A stretch of DNA of 64,000 nt from Photobacterium aphoticum (GCF_001029435.1 NZ_LDOV01000022.1:124001-188000), one strand, 5' to 3'; positions 20,001 to 29,665 are shown, counted from the stretch's first letter. Notes: a model not told the origin generated them from the sequence alone. Numbers and translations: made by a program.

Positions 20001-21839
20001 GTCGCGGCCTTTAATCATCTACACATTTTCTTGGATCCGGAACCGAATGCAGCCACCAGCTGGAAAGAACGAGAGCGCTTGTTTAACCTGCCGCGATCCA
20101 GTTGGGAGGATTATGATCCTTCTTTGATCTCCGAAGGGGGCGGCGTGCATTCCCGTCGCAGTAAATCGATCAAACTGACACCTCAAGTACAGAAATTACT
20201 GGGTACCCGTAAACAAAGTGTCCCACCCAATGAATTGATTGGCATGATTTTGCGCATGCAGGTCGATCTGCTTTGGAATGGTGGCATCGGCACCTATGTG
20301 AAAGCGGAAGTGGAAACCCATACCGATGTAGGGGATCGCGCTAATGATGCATTACGCGTGAATGGCAGTGAACTGCGTGCCAAAGTGGTGGGAGAAGGCG
20401 GAAACTTGGGCTTAACCCAACTGGGACGTGTTGAGTTTGCGAAGCGCGGAGGCTTAGTTAATACCGATTTTATCGATAACGTGGGCGGCGTGGATTGTTC
20501 GGATAATGAGGTGAACATTAAGATCCTGCTCAACAGCTTGGTCACGGGCGGGGATCTGACGTTTAAACAACGTAATGAATTGTTAGAGCAAATGGAAGAT
20601 GAAGTCGGCGAGATTGTGCTGGATGATGCTTATTGCCAAAGTGAATCCATTTCGGTGACGCAGCAGCAACATGTACAACTATTGAAAGAGCAAATCCGCT
20701 TCATTCACCATTTAGAGAAAAACGGCAAGCTTGATCGCGCCTTAGAATACCTGCCGGATGATGATACGTTGGCGGAGCGTGAGAAAGCGGGTATGGGATT
20801 AACCCGTCCTGAACTCGCCGTGCTGGTGGCGTATGGGAAAATGGTACTGAAAGAAGACTTGGTGACAGATGAAGTCGCCAATGATCCGTATCACGCCCGT
20901 TTGCTGCCGGCTTATTTCCCTAAAGCCCTGCAAGCGCAATACCGTGGACAAATGGAGCAGCATCCGCTGCGTAAAGAGCTGATTGCCACCAGCCTAGCAA
21001 ATGAAATGTCCAATGAAATGGGGTGCAACTTTGTGACTCGTTTGCAGGAAGAAACGGGCGCTTCGGTGGCAGAAATTGCGTGTGCGTATTCCGTTGGACG
21101 TGAAATCTTCAACTTTGCTCATTACTTTGAGCAGGTGAGAGGATTGGATAATGTCATCCCGGCTGAGGTGCAATACGACGTCCTGTACCGTTGTCGCCGT
21201 ATGTTACGTCGTGCGACTCGCTGGATTTTACGCAACAGAGACAGAAAACTTGGCATCGAACAGATGATTGCGTTCTATCAGCCAGTGGTGAACCGCCTAC
21301 GGGATAACCTGGATAGTTACCTTGTCACAGAAGAAGTCCAAGAGCATCATGAGCAAGCACAAGCCATGATAGCGCAGGGGGTGCCCGAGACGCTGGCAAC
21401 CCATGTCGCTCGTTTAAGCAGCTTGTATTCTGCCATGGATATTGCACAAATCGCGCAGGAGCTGAAAAAAGACATCGACTTTATTGCGCGTGTCTATTTT
21501 GTGGTGGGGGCTGATTTGTCTCTGCACTGGTTCCTGAAACAGATCCATAATCAACCGGTTGATAACCATTGGCAGGCCTTGGCCCGTGCATCATTCCGAG
21601 AGGATTTAGACTGGCAGCAACGTCAGCTGACTTCTGCGGTGATTACCAGCGGAGAAGGTAACGATGGTGAGGTTCAAGCCTTGATTAGCCAATGGATGGG
21701 ACAAAATCGGACCGCGATTCAGCGCTGGAATACCGTTCTCGCGGAGTTTAAAGTGGGGACGACCCATGAATTTGCGAAGTTCTCTGTCGCTTTACGTGAG
21801 TTGATGCTGCTTAATCTTAATTGCAGAACGGCGGGATAA
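17007..21839 (+). CDS. gdhB: NAD-specific glutamate dehydrogenase, large (180-kDa) type
   Basis: Oxidises glutamate to 2-oxoglutarate and ammonia with NAD; the large class is catabolic and allosterically regulated. About 1610 residues, the usual size. The long N-terminal part (about 1-700) is the regulatory ACT-like region. The catalytic domain shows GGKVARGGLRWSDRQEDFRTE (about 800) and PVGAKGGFVCKR (about 842), then the nucleotide-binding region VGIGDMAGDVFGNG. Two in-frame ATGs, 17001 and 17007, follow GGAG at 16996-16999; only 17007 has workable spacing (7 bases), so it is taken as the start. It stands alone, with its own terminator about 200 bases downstream. Confidence 0.95.
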   Translation: MTTPDPIVPVLLEKVYGLIQDKIESSQQSLVEVFAQRLLGQLADDDLLQRNESDLYGAVLSLWHHLVQNQPDKISVRVYNPTLSRYGWQSTHTVVEIVTPDRPFLVDSVRLALTRLGMTSHLMLNGPYYFKRDASGTIMDACGKEGDLQTLFHIEVDRLNKKQELEALKAELEHVLSDVECVVNDWQLMQNKLQDVVKELKTAPLPVEKTARDETIAFLDWLTRHNFTFMGYHQYDLIPIEGDYELRPCEGSGLGILNQPNKVRTLRLSQLPESARIEARKPNLLILTKSNGKSKIHRPAYTDYIGIKRFDDNGNVIGEHRFTGLYASTAYHQSTTNIPLLSDKVARILEESGYPSGSHSWKALNNLLETYPRDELIQANEKEMLEVGRGVVRMQDRDLLRLFVRRDPFGRFFSCMVYVTKERYNTELRRKTQAVLKEYFASEQDVEFTTFFSESPLARTHYIVRVENNNYDIDVKTIEHNLVEAASSWEDRLYGSLKANFGESQGTSLAKNYARAFPRSYKEQMLPGSAVADIAQLEALSENNKLGMLFYRPQEEANDSRFVKLKLFHRDEPIHLSDVMPMLENLGLRVIGESPYQVVTAEGIVYWILDFAMLHNACTGIDLSEARDRFQEAFAAIWHGELESDGFNRLVLCAGLTGREITILRSFARYMRQVGFPFSQHYIEETLSGHSDLAKDLVALFRLRFDPKGSYTEKAEQGLIAHLNEKLEHVESLDDDRIIRRYMDMILATQRTNYYQLGDQGKAKPWLSLKLRPADIPDIPPPVPFFEIFVYAPDIEGVHLRGGKVARGGLRWSDRQEDFRTEILGLVKAQQVKNTVIVPVGAKGGFVCKRQPQLTGREAILAEGQRCYKRFIRALLDVTDNIVDGTLIPPASVVRHDEDDPYLVVAADKGTATFSDLANAVSEDYGFWLGDAFASGGSNGYDHKKMGITAKGGWESVKRHFRELGINCQETDFTCVGIGDMAGDVFGNGMLLSKHTRLVAAFNHLHIFLDPEPNAATSWKERERLFNLPRSSWEDYDPSLISEGGGVHSRRSKSIKLTPQVQKLLGTRKQSVPPNELIGMILRMQVDLLWNGGIGTYVKAEVETHTDVGDRANDALRVNGSELRAKVVGEGGNLGLTQLGRVEFAKRGGLVNTDFIDNVGGVDCSDNEVNIKILLNSLVTGGDLTFKQRNELLEQMEDEVGEIVLDDAYCQSESISVTQQQHVQLLKEQIRFIHHLEKNGKLDRALEYLPDDDTLAEREKAGMGLTRPELAVLVAYGKMVLKEDLVTDEVANDPYHARLLPAYFPKALQAQYRGQMEQHPLRKELIATSLANEMSNEMGCNFVTRLQEETGASVAEIACAYSVGREIFNFAHYFEQVRGLDNVIPAEVQYDVLYRCRRMLRRATRWILRNRDRKLGIEQMIAFYQPVVNRLRDNLDSYLVTEEVQEHHEQAQAMIAQGVPETLATHVARLSSLYSAMDIAQIAQELKKDIDFIARVYFVVGADLSLHWFLKQIHNQPVDNHWQALARASFREDLDWQQRQLTSAVITSGEGNDGEVQALISQWMGQNRTAIQRWNTVLAEFKVGTTHEFAKFSVALRELMLLNLNCRTAG

Positions 21840-22042
21840 ATTGTAAAAGCGCGCTGAGCGTGTAGCAGCACGGTATCTCTGATGCGCAGATGCAAAAATC
21901 ATCGGAAGGCGATGTTTTGTAGGGTAATTGACCTCCCGCGCTGTTTTGGTGGTCGATTTGCTTACATAACAGGAGCTATGCGCACCACACCGTAAACGAT
22001 TGCATTTTTAAGTGGAAAAACAAACCGTTATTTATACTTACT
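21840..22042. other. gdhB 3' region
   Basis: No gene seen. A weak hairpin (21900-21904 with 21910-21914, followed by TTTT) may be a first, inefficient terminator. Confidence 0.35.
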
Positions 22043-22076
22043 ATGCCCTTTGTTGACAGGGTAAAGGGCATTTTTA
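22043..22076 (+). terminator. intrinsic terminator downstream of gdhB
   Basis: Nine-bp perfect stem (22043-22051 with 22063-22071), 11-nt loop and T run. Confidence 0.75.
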
Positions 22077-22132
22077 TCAATAAACTTAAAATTATTGATT
22101 GTGTTTAGCGGGGAAAGGGTGAATAATGCCTA

Positions 22133-22160
22133 CCCGTTTATACGGGGCTTTTTTAGGAGG
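22133..22160 (+). promoter_or_regulatory. leader hairpin overlapping the pyrD ribosome-binding site
   Basis: A five-bp GC-rich stem (CCCGT 22133-22137 with ACGGG 22142-22146) is followed by six T and then AGGAGG, the pyrD ribosome-binding site. The order resembles a short attenuator placed directly against the start site. Confidence 0.45.
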
Positions 22161-22164
22161 TACA

Positions 22165-23175
22165 ATGATTTACCGCCTCGCTCGATCAGCAATTTTTCAG
22201 CTGGATGCTGAAAAGGCACATGATCTCGCAATCCAGAACTTTTCTCGCTTTACTGGCACTCCTCTCGATTTATTCTATCGTCAACACGTTCCTGATCGTC
22301 CTGTTGAAGTCATGGGCATTACGTTCAAAAACCCAGTGGGTTTAGCCGCAGGCCTTGATAAAAACGGCGAATGTATTGATGCCTTCGGTGCAATGGGCTT
22401 CGGTTTTGTTGAAGTCGGCACGGTGACACCGCGTCCGCAGTCAGGTAACGATAAGCCTCGTCTTTTCCGTCTTATTCCGGCAGAAGGTATCATTAACCGC
22501 TTTGGTTTTAATAACCTAGGTGTTGATAACCTTATCGAGAACGTCAAGAAAACCAAGTACGATGGTGTTATCGGCATCAATATTGGTAAGAACAAAGACA
22601 CGCCGATTGAAAAGGGCGCAGAAGATTACCTGATCTGTATGGATAAAGTGTATCCATATGCAGGTTACATTGCGGTAAACATCTCTTCGCCAAACACACC
22701 AGGATTACGTACGCTTCAGTACGGTGAAATGCTGGATGAGTTGTTAGCGCAGCTGAAAGAGAAACAGCAAGCGTTGGCAGAACAACACGGTAAGTACGTA
22801 CCGCTGGCACTGAAGATCGCACCTGATCTTGAAGATCACGAGATCAAGCAGATCGCTGACTCTTTGATCAAGAATAAGATCGACGGCGTGATTGCAACCA
22901 ATACCACGCTCGATCGTTCACTGGTCCAAGGCATGAAGAACTGCGATGAAGTAGGGGGCCTAAGTGGTCGCCCATTGCAAAACCGCAGTACTGAAGTGAT
23001 CCGCATGCTGGCGGAAGCATTGGATGGTGCATTGCCGATTATCGGTGTAGGCGGCATTGATTCAGCGATTTCTGCACGTGAAAAAATGGCAGCGGGTGCT
23101 AGCCTGGTACAGGTTTACTCTGGCTTCATTTATCACGGCCCAAAACTGGTTAAAGACATCGTCACTAACCTGTAA
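22165..23175 (+). CDS. pyrD: dihydroorotate dehydrogenase (quinone), class 2
   Basis: Membrane-associated flavoenzyme oxidising dihydroorotate to orotate with quinone, the fourth step of pyrimidine synthesis. The 336 residues equal the E. coli length. The N-terminal helices that contact the membrane ([21 protein letters not shown]) mark class 2. The core shows [41 protein letters not shown], the FMN-binding IGVGGI and the terminal [13 protein letters not shown]. The ATG at 22165 has AGGAGG five bases upstream; an in-frame ATG 13 codons earlier reads through the leader hairpin and is rejected. A matS site lies 34 bases after the stop. Confidence 0.97.
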   Translation: MIYRLARSAIFQLDAEKAHDLAIQNFSRFTGTPLDLFYRQHVPDRPVEVMGITFKNPVGLAAGLDKNGECIDAFGAMGFGFVEVGTVTPRPQSGNDKPRLFRLIPAEGIINRFGFNNLGVDNLIENVKKTKYDGVIGINIGKNKDTPIEKGAEDYLICMDKVYPYAGYIAVNISSPNTPGLRTLQYGEMLDELLAQLKEKQQALAEQHGKYVPLALKIAPDLEDHEIKQIADSLIKNKIDGVIATNTTLDRSLVQGMKNCDEVGGLSGRPLQNRSTEVIRMLAEALDGALPIIGVGGIDSAISAREKMAAGASLVQVYSGFIYHGPKLVKDIVTNL

Positions 23176-23208
23176 TTCATAACAAGCGATTAACGATGAA
23201 CAGAAGCA

Positions 23209-23221
23209 GTGACGCTGTCAC
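23209..23221. promoter_or_regulatory. matS site 3
   Basis: GTGACGCTGTCAC, a perfect consensus match between pyrD and its terminator; the inverted repeat extends by CA/TG on both sides. Confidence 0.87.
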
Positions 23222-23253
23222 TGAATGATGGATAATACGTTGATCTTACTGAG

Positions 23254-23287
23254 TACCGATAGGATCCGTTCTATCGGTATTTTTTTG
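23254..23287 (+). terminator. intrinsic terminator after pyrD
   Basis: Nine-bp stem (23254-23262 with 23271-23279) followed by seven T. Confidence 0.9.
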
Positions 23288-23485
23288 CCTGAAATATCGC
23301 CAAACGACGTTAATACTGTGTTTTTTGTCAATATTTCACTTGTCTTGCAGCAGTTTTTGCTGTTTATTTCCTCTTTTTATTTCATCAGCAGAAAGTAAAA
23401 TTCTCCTAAAGTTTTCTTTAAAGCGTTGGATACAAGAACACGAACGGATCGCTAACGGAATACTAACGGAATATTGGAGCGTAAT

Positions 23486-24031
23486 ATGTTGAAACCGAAC
23501 AATTCATGGATGTGGTACTACGACCAACAGAACGACGCGCTAATGTTAGATCTTGGCGATGACATGATTTTCCGTGTGGCCATCCCAACCAAACATCTTA
23601 TCCCATGTGCATTCACAAAGACGGTGTTCACTGTCGATGATGCCACGACCTACCAAACGTTCATCGAGAATCTTAACCAACTCGACCTTTCTGCCCCGCG
23701 TAAAGCTGAACTGGCGTTAAATGCTGTTGCAGCGAGTCGTTTCCATAAGCCCTTAATGCCAAAAAGTTGGTTCTTCCAAGAGCTGAGTGAGGGACTAGAG
23801 CCTGAGCAGGGTGACGTTGTCACGTTATTGACAGAATTTGGTGAAGCGAATTACCTGGTCATTGAAAATACCGGTTGTGCCAGCTTGTGCATGATGGCCA
23901 ATATCGCACCTCTGACATTGACAGTTTCTAAAGAAATGGCATTTTGTGAAGTCATTAAAGTGATGAATAACCGCATGAAATCATTAGAAATTGAGCAGGA
24001 GTCTGTGGTTAGATTCGCTCTGGTGGGTTAA
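23486..24031 (+). CDS. zapC: cell division protein ZapC
   Basis: FtsZ-associated protein that promotes FtsZ protofilament bundling in the Z ring. The 181 residues agree with 180 in E. coli, and the alignment is clear along the length: NSWMWYYDQQNDALMLDLGDDMIFR, DAFxxxxFTVDDA-like FTVDDATTY, KAELALNAVAASRFHKPLMPKSWFFQ, CLLA-like CMMA and IKVMNNRMK. GGAG lies nine bases before the ATG at 23486; the in-frame TTG at 23474 is rejected. It follows pyrD, as in other gammaproteobacteria, as a separate unit. A perfect matS site is inside its coding sequence. Confidence 0.93.
   Translation: MLKPNNSWMWYYDQQNDALMLDLGDDMIFRVAIPTKHLIPCAFTKTVFTVDDATTYQTFIENLNQLDLSAPRKAELALNAVAASRFHKPLMPKSWFFQELSEGLEPEQGDVVTLLTEFGEANYLVIENTGCASLCMMANIAPLTLTVSKEMAFCEVIKVMNNRMKSLEIEQESVVRFALVG
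23811..23823. promoter_or_regulatory. matS site 4
   Basis: GTGACGTTGTCAC, a perfect match inside zapC, 590 bases from matS site 3. Confidence 0.85.
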
Positions 24032-24432
24032 TACACATACAGTATTTCGCATTAGTAAACGCCTGTTATATTGATAATCAAACCTTCTATTTGCCGCGTT
24101 ACCATCATTTGCCTCTTGCTCGCTTTTATTGCCTCATATATCTGCCTTTTTTATTTCAGTCCGTATTCCCTCTGAACGACACCTATCGCTAATCCCTGAT
24201 GCACGCTTGTGTGCGCGTTAATCTACTTCCTATCAGTATGAGATCACGTCTGTAAGCTATCCATTGCCATTCATTGGCCACTCTCTATAACCATTTGTCT
24301 GTACGCCTGTTACATGCACATGCGGTACGAGGCTTTCTCTGTCTTTTCCTGTCAGGGGGAGGGGCAAGCATACAGAGCAAGAATCTCGCGTGATGAATCA
24401 CATAAAATTAACGGATCGAAACCAACGGATCT

Positions 24433-24450
24433 CTGACGCTGCAGCGTCAG
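24433..24450. repeat. 18-bp perfect palindrome between GGATCT repeats
   Basis: CTGACGCTGCAGCGTCAG is fully self-complementary, and both sides are immediately flanked by GGATCT in direct orientation (24427-24432 and 24451-24456). There is no T run, so it is not a simple terminator. Confidence 0.6.
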
Positions 24451-24900
24451 GGATCTGCTGTTCATTCTGTTGTCCATAAAGGGTCAGTAAACCTGCCAGC
24501 ATCGCTTCAGATAAAGCGCATTGCGTGCAATACGTTAAATCTTATATGGATTTCAATGGTGCGCATCAGGGCCGGCTTTAGTGAGAATTGAGCGGCATTC
24601 TTGCCGGGTCGGAGAGAGTGGACAGGTGAGGTGTCACTGTATTTTCTAGGATTTATAAAATCATGTTCGAGATACTGGATATTTTCTGTATATAAATCAG
24701 GCAAAGAGAGTGATGCCGCTCGAATTTATTGACTTTTTTTGTCTTTATTTTCTGCCTCTTTTTGCTCAATAAAGCCCAAAAAGCCGCAATTTTCAGCGTG
24801 ATAATGACACTTAATCCTTGAGGATCTTCCTCTATTTCCGCCTTGCTGTAATTTAATAACATAACTGCTTAGTGCGTGATAGTTTCCTCTTATGTGATAA

Positions 24901-24915
24901 TTTCCAAATTGGAAA
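24901..24915. promoter_or_regulatory. operator-like palindrome
   Basis: TTTCCAAATTGGAAA is a perfect 7-1-7 inverted repeat about 445 bases upstream of rlmKL. The cognate regulator is not recognised. Confidence 0.4.
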
Positions 24916-25359
24916 GTATTGATTGTGAGGTGAAAGAAGAAGGCTCAACCAAGAGGATAGAATAGCGTGTTAGCAGGTAATAAATGATGATTTGCACGTC
25001 GTTTTTATATCACTTCTAGTCGCGACTACGTAACTAAATTATTGTATTTTAGGGTTTTTATTTGCACTGTTTTTATATGTGAACAATGATAATCTCTGGT
25101 CACAATGGACTCTCGTGTACTTTACAAACAAGAGGTGTTTTTTGATTGTGCACACATATGGATGTTGGTGGTGATGGTTGAGACATGTGTTTTCTGCCAC
25201 AGGGTTCGGTCATGGAGACTTTACAGTGGCTGTATTGTGTCTCTGCCATCTGACATTGCTGTTTTTTTAGCTAAATAAGCCTTTAAGGCCGCTTTAGCAC
25301 AAGGTATTTGCACTGTTTTCAGTTATAATTCGAGGCAACATAAGAGCGAAAAGAACTTC

Positions 25360-27498
25360 ATGAATCAATATCTAGCTATTACCTCTCGAGGTCTTGAGAA
25401 CCTTCTTGCAGAAGAATTGGAACAACTGGGTGCACAGAGCATTCAGGTTGTAAACGCCGGTGTCCGTTTTAAAGCCGAACAAGCAACGGCTTACCGCTGC
25501 TGTCTATGGACACGCATTTCATCTCGTATCATTCAGGTACTGAGCGAATTTACCGTTCGTGATGATATGGATCTGTACTTAGGTGCAGTTGCCATTAACT
25601 GGCCAAATTACTTCAGCAGCGATACGCGTATCGTTGTTGATTTCAACGGTACAAACCGTGAAATCCGTAACAGCCAATACGGTGCGATGAAAGTGAAAGA
25701 TGCTATCGTCGACAAGTTTACGAAAGCGGATCTACGTCGTCCTAACATTGACCGTGAACGTCCTGACCTACGTATCCACATGCGTCTATCTGGCGAAAAA
25801 GGTGTGCTGGGTCTGGATATGGCCGGTAGCGGTTTGCACCAGCGTGGTTACCGTAGTGAAGCGGGTAAAGCACCGTTACGTGAAACTCATGCGGCAGCAT
25901 TGGTACTGAAATCTGGCTGGACAGCAGACAAACCATTGCTAGACCCAATGTGTGGTTCGGGTACCTTGTTGATTGAAGCGGCTATGATTGCTGCGCAAAT
26001 TGCACCGGGTCTGAAGCGCAAGAAGTGGGGCTTTGAGTCTATTAAAGACTTCGACAAAGAAGGCTGGCTAGAAATTCACGCGGAAGCGAAAGTGAAAGCG
26101 CGCCGTGGTCCTGCTGCGGTAACAACGAAATTCTTTGGTCGTGAAATGGACCGCCGTGTCCTGAGCATTGCACGTGACAACGCGGGCCGTGCCGGTGTGC
26201 GAGATCTGATCGATCTAGAATACGGTGATGCGACGCAATTGGTTTGCCCGGAAGGTTTCTCAAACGGTGTGATCCTGTGTAACCCACCATACGGTGAGCG
26301 TTTGGGTACAACTCCTGAGCTGATTTCGCTGTACAGTGAGTTCGGTAACCGCTTGAAGCTGGCTTTTGCTGGTTCAACGGCGTCAATCTACTCATCGTCT
26401 AATGAGCTATTGAGCTGTCTTCGCATGCGTGCAGACAAGCAGTTCAAACTGCGCAATGGTGCGCTGGATTGTGTACTGAAAACCTACCTGATCACTGCGG
26501 GTGGCGTTAAACACGTTGAAGGCGAGAAAGAAGGCGTACTTGAAGAAACACAAGTGGCACCGGATTTTGCAAACCGTCTGAAGAAGAACATTGCGAAGTT
26601 GGATAAGTGGGCGAAGAAAGAAGGTATCGAATGTTACCGTATTTACGATGCTGACTTGCCAAACTACAACGCAGCTATCGACAAATACAACGACTTCTTG
26701 ATTATCCAAGAATACGCGGCACCGAAATCCGTACCGGAAGAGATCGCACGTCGTCGTTTGATGGACATTCTGCGTGCCACCATTCAGGTAACGGGTGTTG
26801 ATAACAGCAAAGTGATCCTGAAAGTGCGTGAGCGTCAGAAGGGCAAGAGCCAATACCAGAAACTATCGAGCGCAGAACGCCACATGGTAGTGAATGAGTA
26901 CGGTGTTGACCTGAAAGTGAACCTGTACGATTACCTGGATACCGGTTTGTTCCTGGATCACCGTATTACTCGTCGTAAACTGGGCTTGATGGCAGAAGGT
27001 AAGGACTTCCTGAACTTGTTTGCTTACACCGGTTCTGCAACGTGTCATGCGGCAGTGGGTGGCGCGAAATCAACCACAACGGTTGATATGTCAAACACGT
27101 ACCTGCGTTGGGCACAAGAGAACATGGAGTTGAATGGTCAGGTTGGCCGTCAGCACCAGTTTGTTCAGGCTGACTGTCTGCAGTGGCTGCAAGAAGTGGA
27201 TGAGACATTTGATCTGATCTTCATCGATCCGCCAACGTTCTCAAACTCTAAGCGTATGACGCAGAGCTTTGATGTACAGCGCGACCACATTATGCTGATG
27301 GAAAACCTGAAGCGTATGTTGCGCCCAGAAGGTCAAATCGTGTTCTCAAACAACAAACGTCATTTCAAGATGGATATCGAGAAACTGACCGAGCTTGGCC
27401 TTCAGGCGAAGAACATTTCTGACAAAACGCTGCCAATGGACTTCGGCCGCAATAAGCAGATTCATAACTGCTGGATCATTACCCACAAGGAAGATTAA
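25360..27498 (+). CDS. rlmL: bifunctional 23S rRNA methyltransferase RlmKL
   Basis: Fused enzyme that methylates 23S rRNA at m2G2445 (N-terminal RlmL half) and m7G2069 (C-terminal RlmK half). The 712 residues compare with 702 in E. coli. An N-terminal THUMP domain (about 45-160) is followed by the first Rossmann methyltransferase, with SAM site [17 protein letters not shown] (about 193) and catalytic [10 protein letters not shown] (about 306). The second methyltransferase shows [26 protein letters not shown] (about 551) and [13 protein letters not shown] (about 621). It heads a tightly packed four-gene run with the glutaredoxin-like gene, uup and the DUF3466 gene (no gap, or overlaps). Confidence 0.96.
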   Translation: MNQYLAITSRGLENLLAEELEQLGAQSIQVVNAGVRFKAEQATAYRCCLWTRISSRIIQVLSEFTVRDDMDLYLGAVAINWPNYFSSDTRIVVDFNGTNREIRNSQYGAMKVKDAIVDKFTKADLRRPNIDRERPDLRIHMRLSGEKGVLGLDMAGSGLHQRGYRSEAGKAPLRETHAAALVLKSGWTADKPLLDPMCGSGTLLIEAAMIAAQIAPGLKRKKWGFESIKDFDKEGWLEIHAEAKVKARRGPAAVTTKFFGREMDRRVLSIARDNAGRAGVRDLIDLEYGDATQLVCPEGFSNGVILCNPPYGERLGTTPELISLYSEFGNRLKLAFAGSTASIYSSSNELLSCLRMRADKQFKLRNGALDCVLKTYLITAGGVKHVEGEKEGVLEETQVAPDFANRLKKNIAKLDKWAKKEGIECYRIYDADLPNYNAAIDKYNDFLIIQEYAAPKSVPEEIARRRLMDILRATIQVTGVDNSKVILKVRERQKGKSQYQKLSSAERHMVVNEYGVDLKVNLYDYLDTGLFLDHRITRRKLGLMAEGKDFLNLFAYTGSATCHAAVGGAKSTTTVDMSNTYLRWAQENMELNGQVGRQHQFVQADCLQWLQEVDETFDLIFIDPPTFSNSKRMTQSFDVQRDHIMLMENLKRMLRPEGQIVFSNNKRHFKMDIEKLTELGLQAKNISDKTLPMDFGRNKQIHNCWIITHKED

Positions 27499-27756
27499 GT
27501 GCTAATCACACTCTATAGCACAGAGGGATGTCATCTTTGCGAGCAGGCTTATAGCCTGCTCGTTCAAGCCGGTATAGAAGAGCGCGTTCAAGTGGTAGAT
27601 ATTGCCTTTGATGATGCGCTCTTTTCTCGTTACGGCGTCACCATTCCTGTGCTGGCATTGCACTCCTCAGAAACACATTCATTACTTTCCGAACTCGGCT
27701 GGCCTTTCGACGCCGAGATCTTGGCAACATGGTTAAACGACAATGGCATTAATTAA
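27499..27756 (+). CDS. glutaredoxin-like protein
   Basis: An 85-residue thioredoxin-fold protein of the glutaredoxin-like (DUF836) family; a thiol-disulfide role is inferred. The N-terminal strand ITLYSTEGCHLCEQA carries a CHLC redox motif at C11 and C14, and TIPVLAL gives the cis-proline loop. The start is GTG directly after the rlmKL stop codon. The last 14 bases overlap the start of uup, so translation is coupled on both sides. No helical insert or membrane segment. Confidence 0.82.
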   Translation: MLITLYSTEGCHLCEQAYSLLVQAGIEERVQVVDIAFDDALFSRYGVTIPVLALHSSETHSLLSELGWPFDAEILATWLNDNGIN

Positions 27757-29665
27757 TATTAGTAACGCCCAACTGGCGTACGGTGATCACGCATTGCTTG
27801 ATAAAGCAGAATTCCTGCTACAACCGAACGAGCGTGTGTGTTTGGTAGGGCGAAATGGTGCGGGTAAGTCGACCTTGATGAAGGTGATTGCCGGTGACGT
27901 ATTGCTGGATGACGGTAGTATTCAGCGTCAATCAGAGCTCCGTGTTTCTCGTCTAGAGCAAGATCCTCCACGTGATGCAGAAGGCACCGTGTTTGATTTT
28001 GTGTCTGAAGGCTTGGCTGATATTGGTCAGGTACTGAAAGAGTACCACCGTTTACTCGAAGTGATTATGCACGATCCGTCAGAGTCAAACCTGGCGAAGC
28101 TTAACCGTGCCCAAGAGAAAATTGATCACGCAGATGCGTGGCAGTTTGATAACAAAATCACGTCTGTACTTGAGCACCTGCAACTTTCACCATCAACCCA
28201 ACTGAAAGATTTGTCGGGTGGTTGGCAGCGTAAAGCCGCATTGGCGCGTGCACTGGTTTGTGACCCTGACATTCTGTTGCTGGATGAACCGACGAACCAC
28301 TTGGACGTATCGACCATTGAGTGGTTAGAAGGCTTCCTGAAAGAGTTTAAAGGCTCCATCATCTTCATTTCTCACGACCGTGCGTTTATCCGCTCAATGG
28401 CAACCCGCATCGTCGATCTTGACCGTGGTCAGTTAGCGTCTTTCCCTGGCGATTACGACAAGTACCTGGAAGACAAAGAAGAGATGCTTCGTGTTGAAGC
28501 AGAGCAAAATGCCGAATTCGATAAGAAGCTGGCACAAGAAGAAGTGTGGATCCGTCAGGGCATTAAAGCCCGTCGTACCCGTAACGAAGGCCGTGTACGT
28601 GCATTGAAGCAATTACGTCGTGAACGTAGCGAACGTCGTGAAGTGATGGGCAAAGCTGACATGCAGCTGCAAGATGCGACCCGTTCAGGCAAGATTGTGT
28701 TTGAAGCGGAAAACATCAGCTACAGCTATGGCGACAAGGAAATCATCAAAGATTTCAGCTTCAATATCATGCGTGGTGACCGCATTGCCCTTATTGGCCC
28801 GAACGGTTGTGGTAAGAGTACCTTGCTGAAAATCATGCTGGGTAATCTGGAAGCACAAGGGCGTTTCCATTGTGGTACTAAACTGGAAGTGGCGTACTTT
28901 GACCAGTACCGCGAAGTGTTAGACCCAGAAAAAACCGTAATGGATAACCTGGCCGACGGCAAACAAGAAGTGACCGTGAACGGTCGTACGCGTCATGCAT
29001 TGGGTTACCTACAAGACTTCCTGTTCCACCCTCGTCGTGCTCGCACACCGGTGAAAGCACTATCCGGTGGTGAGAAGAACCGTCTGCTATTGGCCAAACT
29101 GTTCCTAAAACCGAACAATTTATTGGTGTTAGATGAACCAACTAACGATCTAGATATCGAAACGTTGGAACTTTTGGAAGATATTCTTGCCAATTACCAA
29201 GGGACATTGCTATTAGTAAGCCACGACCGTCAATTTGTTGATAATACAGTCACAACGAGTTGGATCTTTGAAGGGAACGGTGTCATTGATGAATACGTGG
29301 GTGGCTATCACGATGCACAAGAACAACGTGCTAATTCGCTAAGTCAACAAGCGAAAGCACAAGCGGCTGCCTATGAAGCGGCGAAGAAAAAAGAAGAGAA
29401 TAAGCAACGTCAAGATGTCCGTCCTCGCGCGGGTAAGAAGCTCTCTTACAAGCTGCAGAAGGAACTTGAAGATCTGCCGTTACGTATCGAAGAACTGGAA
29501 AATGAAATTGCTCAGCTGCAGGAACAAATTAATGACCCTGCTTTCTTCTCTGACATGAAGAATGACACTCAAGCGACTCTGACGCGTCTGGCTGATGCGG
29601 AAGCGGAGTTTGAAACGGCATTTGAACGCTGGGAAGAACTTGAAGCAATGCAAAAGGAATCTTAA
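27743..29665 (+). CDS. uup: ABC-F family ATPase Uup
   Basis: Cytosolic ABC-F ATPase without membrane domains; the family acts on ribosomes and, in E. coli, Uup also influences precise transposon excision and branched DNA. The 640 residues contain two nucleotide-binding domains. Walker A motifs are GRNGAGKST (about 36) and GPNGCGKST (about 352). Signatures are LSGGWQRKAALA and LSGGEKNRLLLA, and Walker B motifs are ILLLDEPTNHLD and LLVLDEPTNDLD. The inter-domain linker is Arg-rich. A C-terminal coiled coil from about 540 (the Uup DNA-binding extension) is intact. It overlaps the upstream and downstream genes (TAATG at the 3' end). Confidence 0.95.
   Translation: MALINISNAQLAYGDHALLDKAEFLLQPNERVCLVGRNGAGKSTLMKVIAGDVLLDDGSIQRQSELRVSRLEQDPPRDAEGTVFDFVSEGLADIGQVLKEYHRLLEVIMHDPSESNLAKLNRAQEKIDHADAWQFDNKITSVLEHLQLSPSTQLKDLSGGWQRKAALARALVCDPDILLLDEPTNHLDVSTIEWLEGFLKEFKGSIIFISHDRAFIRSMATRIVDLDRGQLASFPGDYDKYLEDKEEMLRVEAEQNAEFDKKLAQEEVWIRQGIKARRTRNEGRVRALKQLRRERSERREVMGKADMQLQDATRSGKIVFEAENISYSYGDKEIIKDFSFNIMRGDRIALIGPNGCGKSTLLKIMLGNLEAQGRFHCGTKLEVAYFDQYREVLDPEKTVMDNLADGKQEVTVNGRTRHALGYLQDFLFHPRRARTPVKALSGGEKNRLLLAKLFLKPNNLLVLDEPTNDLDIETLELLEDILANYQGTLLLVSHDRQFVDNTVTTSWIFEGNGVIDEYVGGYHDAQEQRANSLSQQAKAQAAAYEAAKKKEENKQRQDVRPRAGKKLSYKLQKELEDLPLRIEELENEIAQLQEQINDPAFFSDMKNDTQATLTRLADAEAEFETAFERWEELEAMQKES

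Larger units (their letters stand above)
24032..25359. other. 1.3-kb non-coding region between zapC and rlmKL
   Basis: Long AT-rich gap with no gene I can support. Short open frames on the minus strand (24507-24862) have no ribosome-binding sites or recognisable products. It contains an 18-bp perfect palindrome at 24433-24450 bracketed by GGATCT repeats, a 15-bp operator-like palindrome at 24901-24915 and a KOPS-like GGGGAGGG at about 24355. A small RNA or remnant gene is possible but unproven. Confidence 0.5.

Noticed and set aside
24507..24862. Two minus-strand open frames of 65 and 69 codons in the zapC-rlmKL gap
   Set aside because: No ribosome-binding site, no recognisable product, and composition of non-coding DNA.
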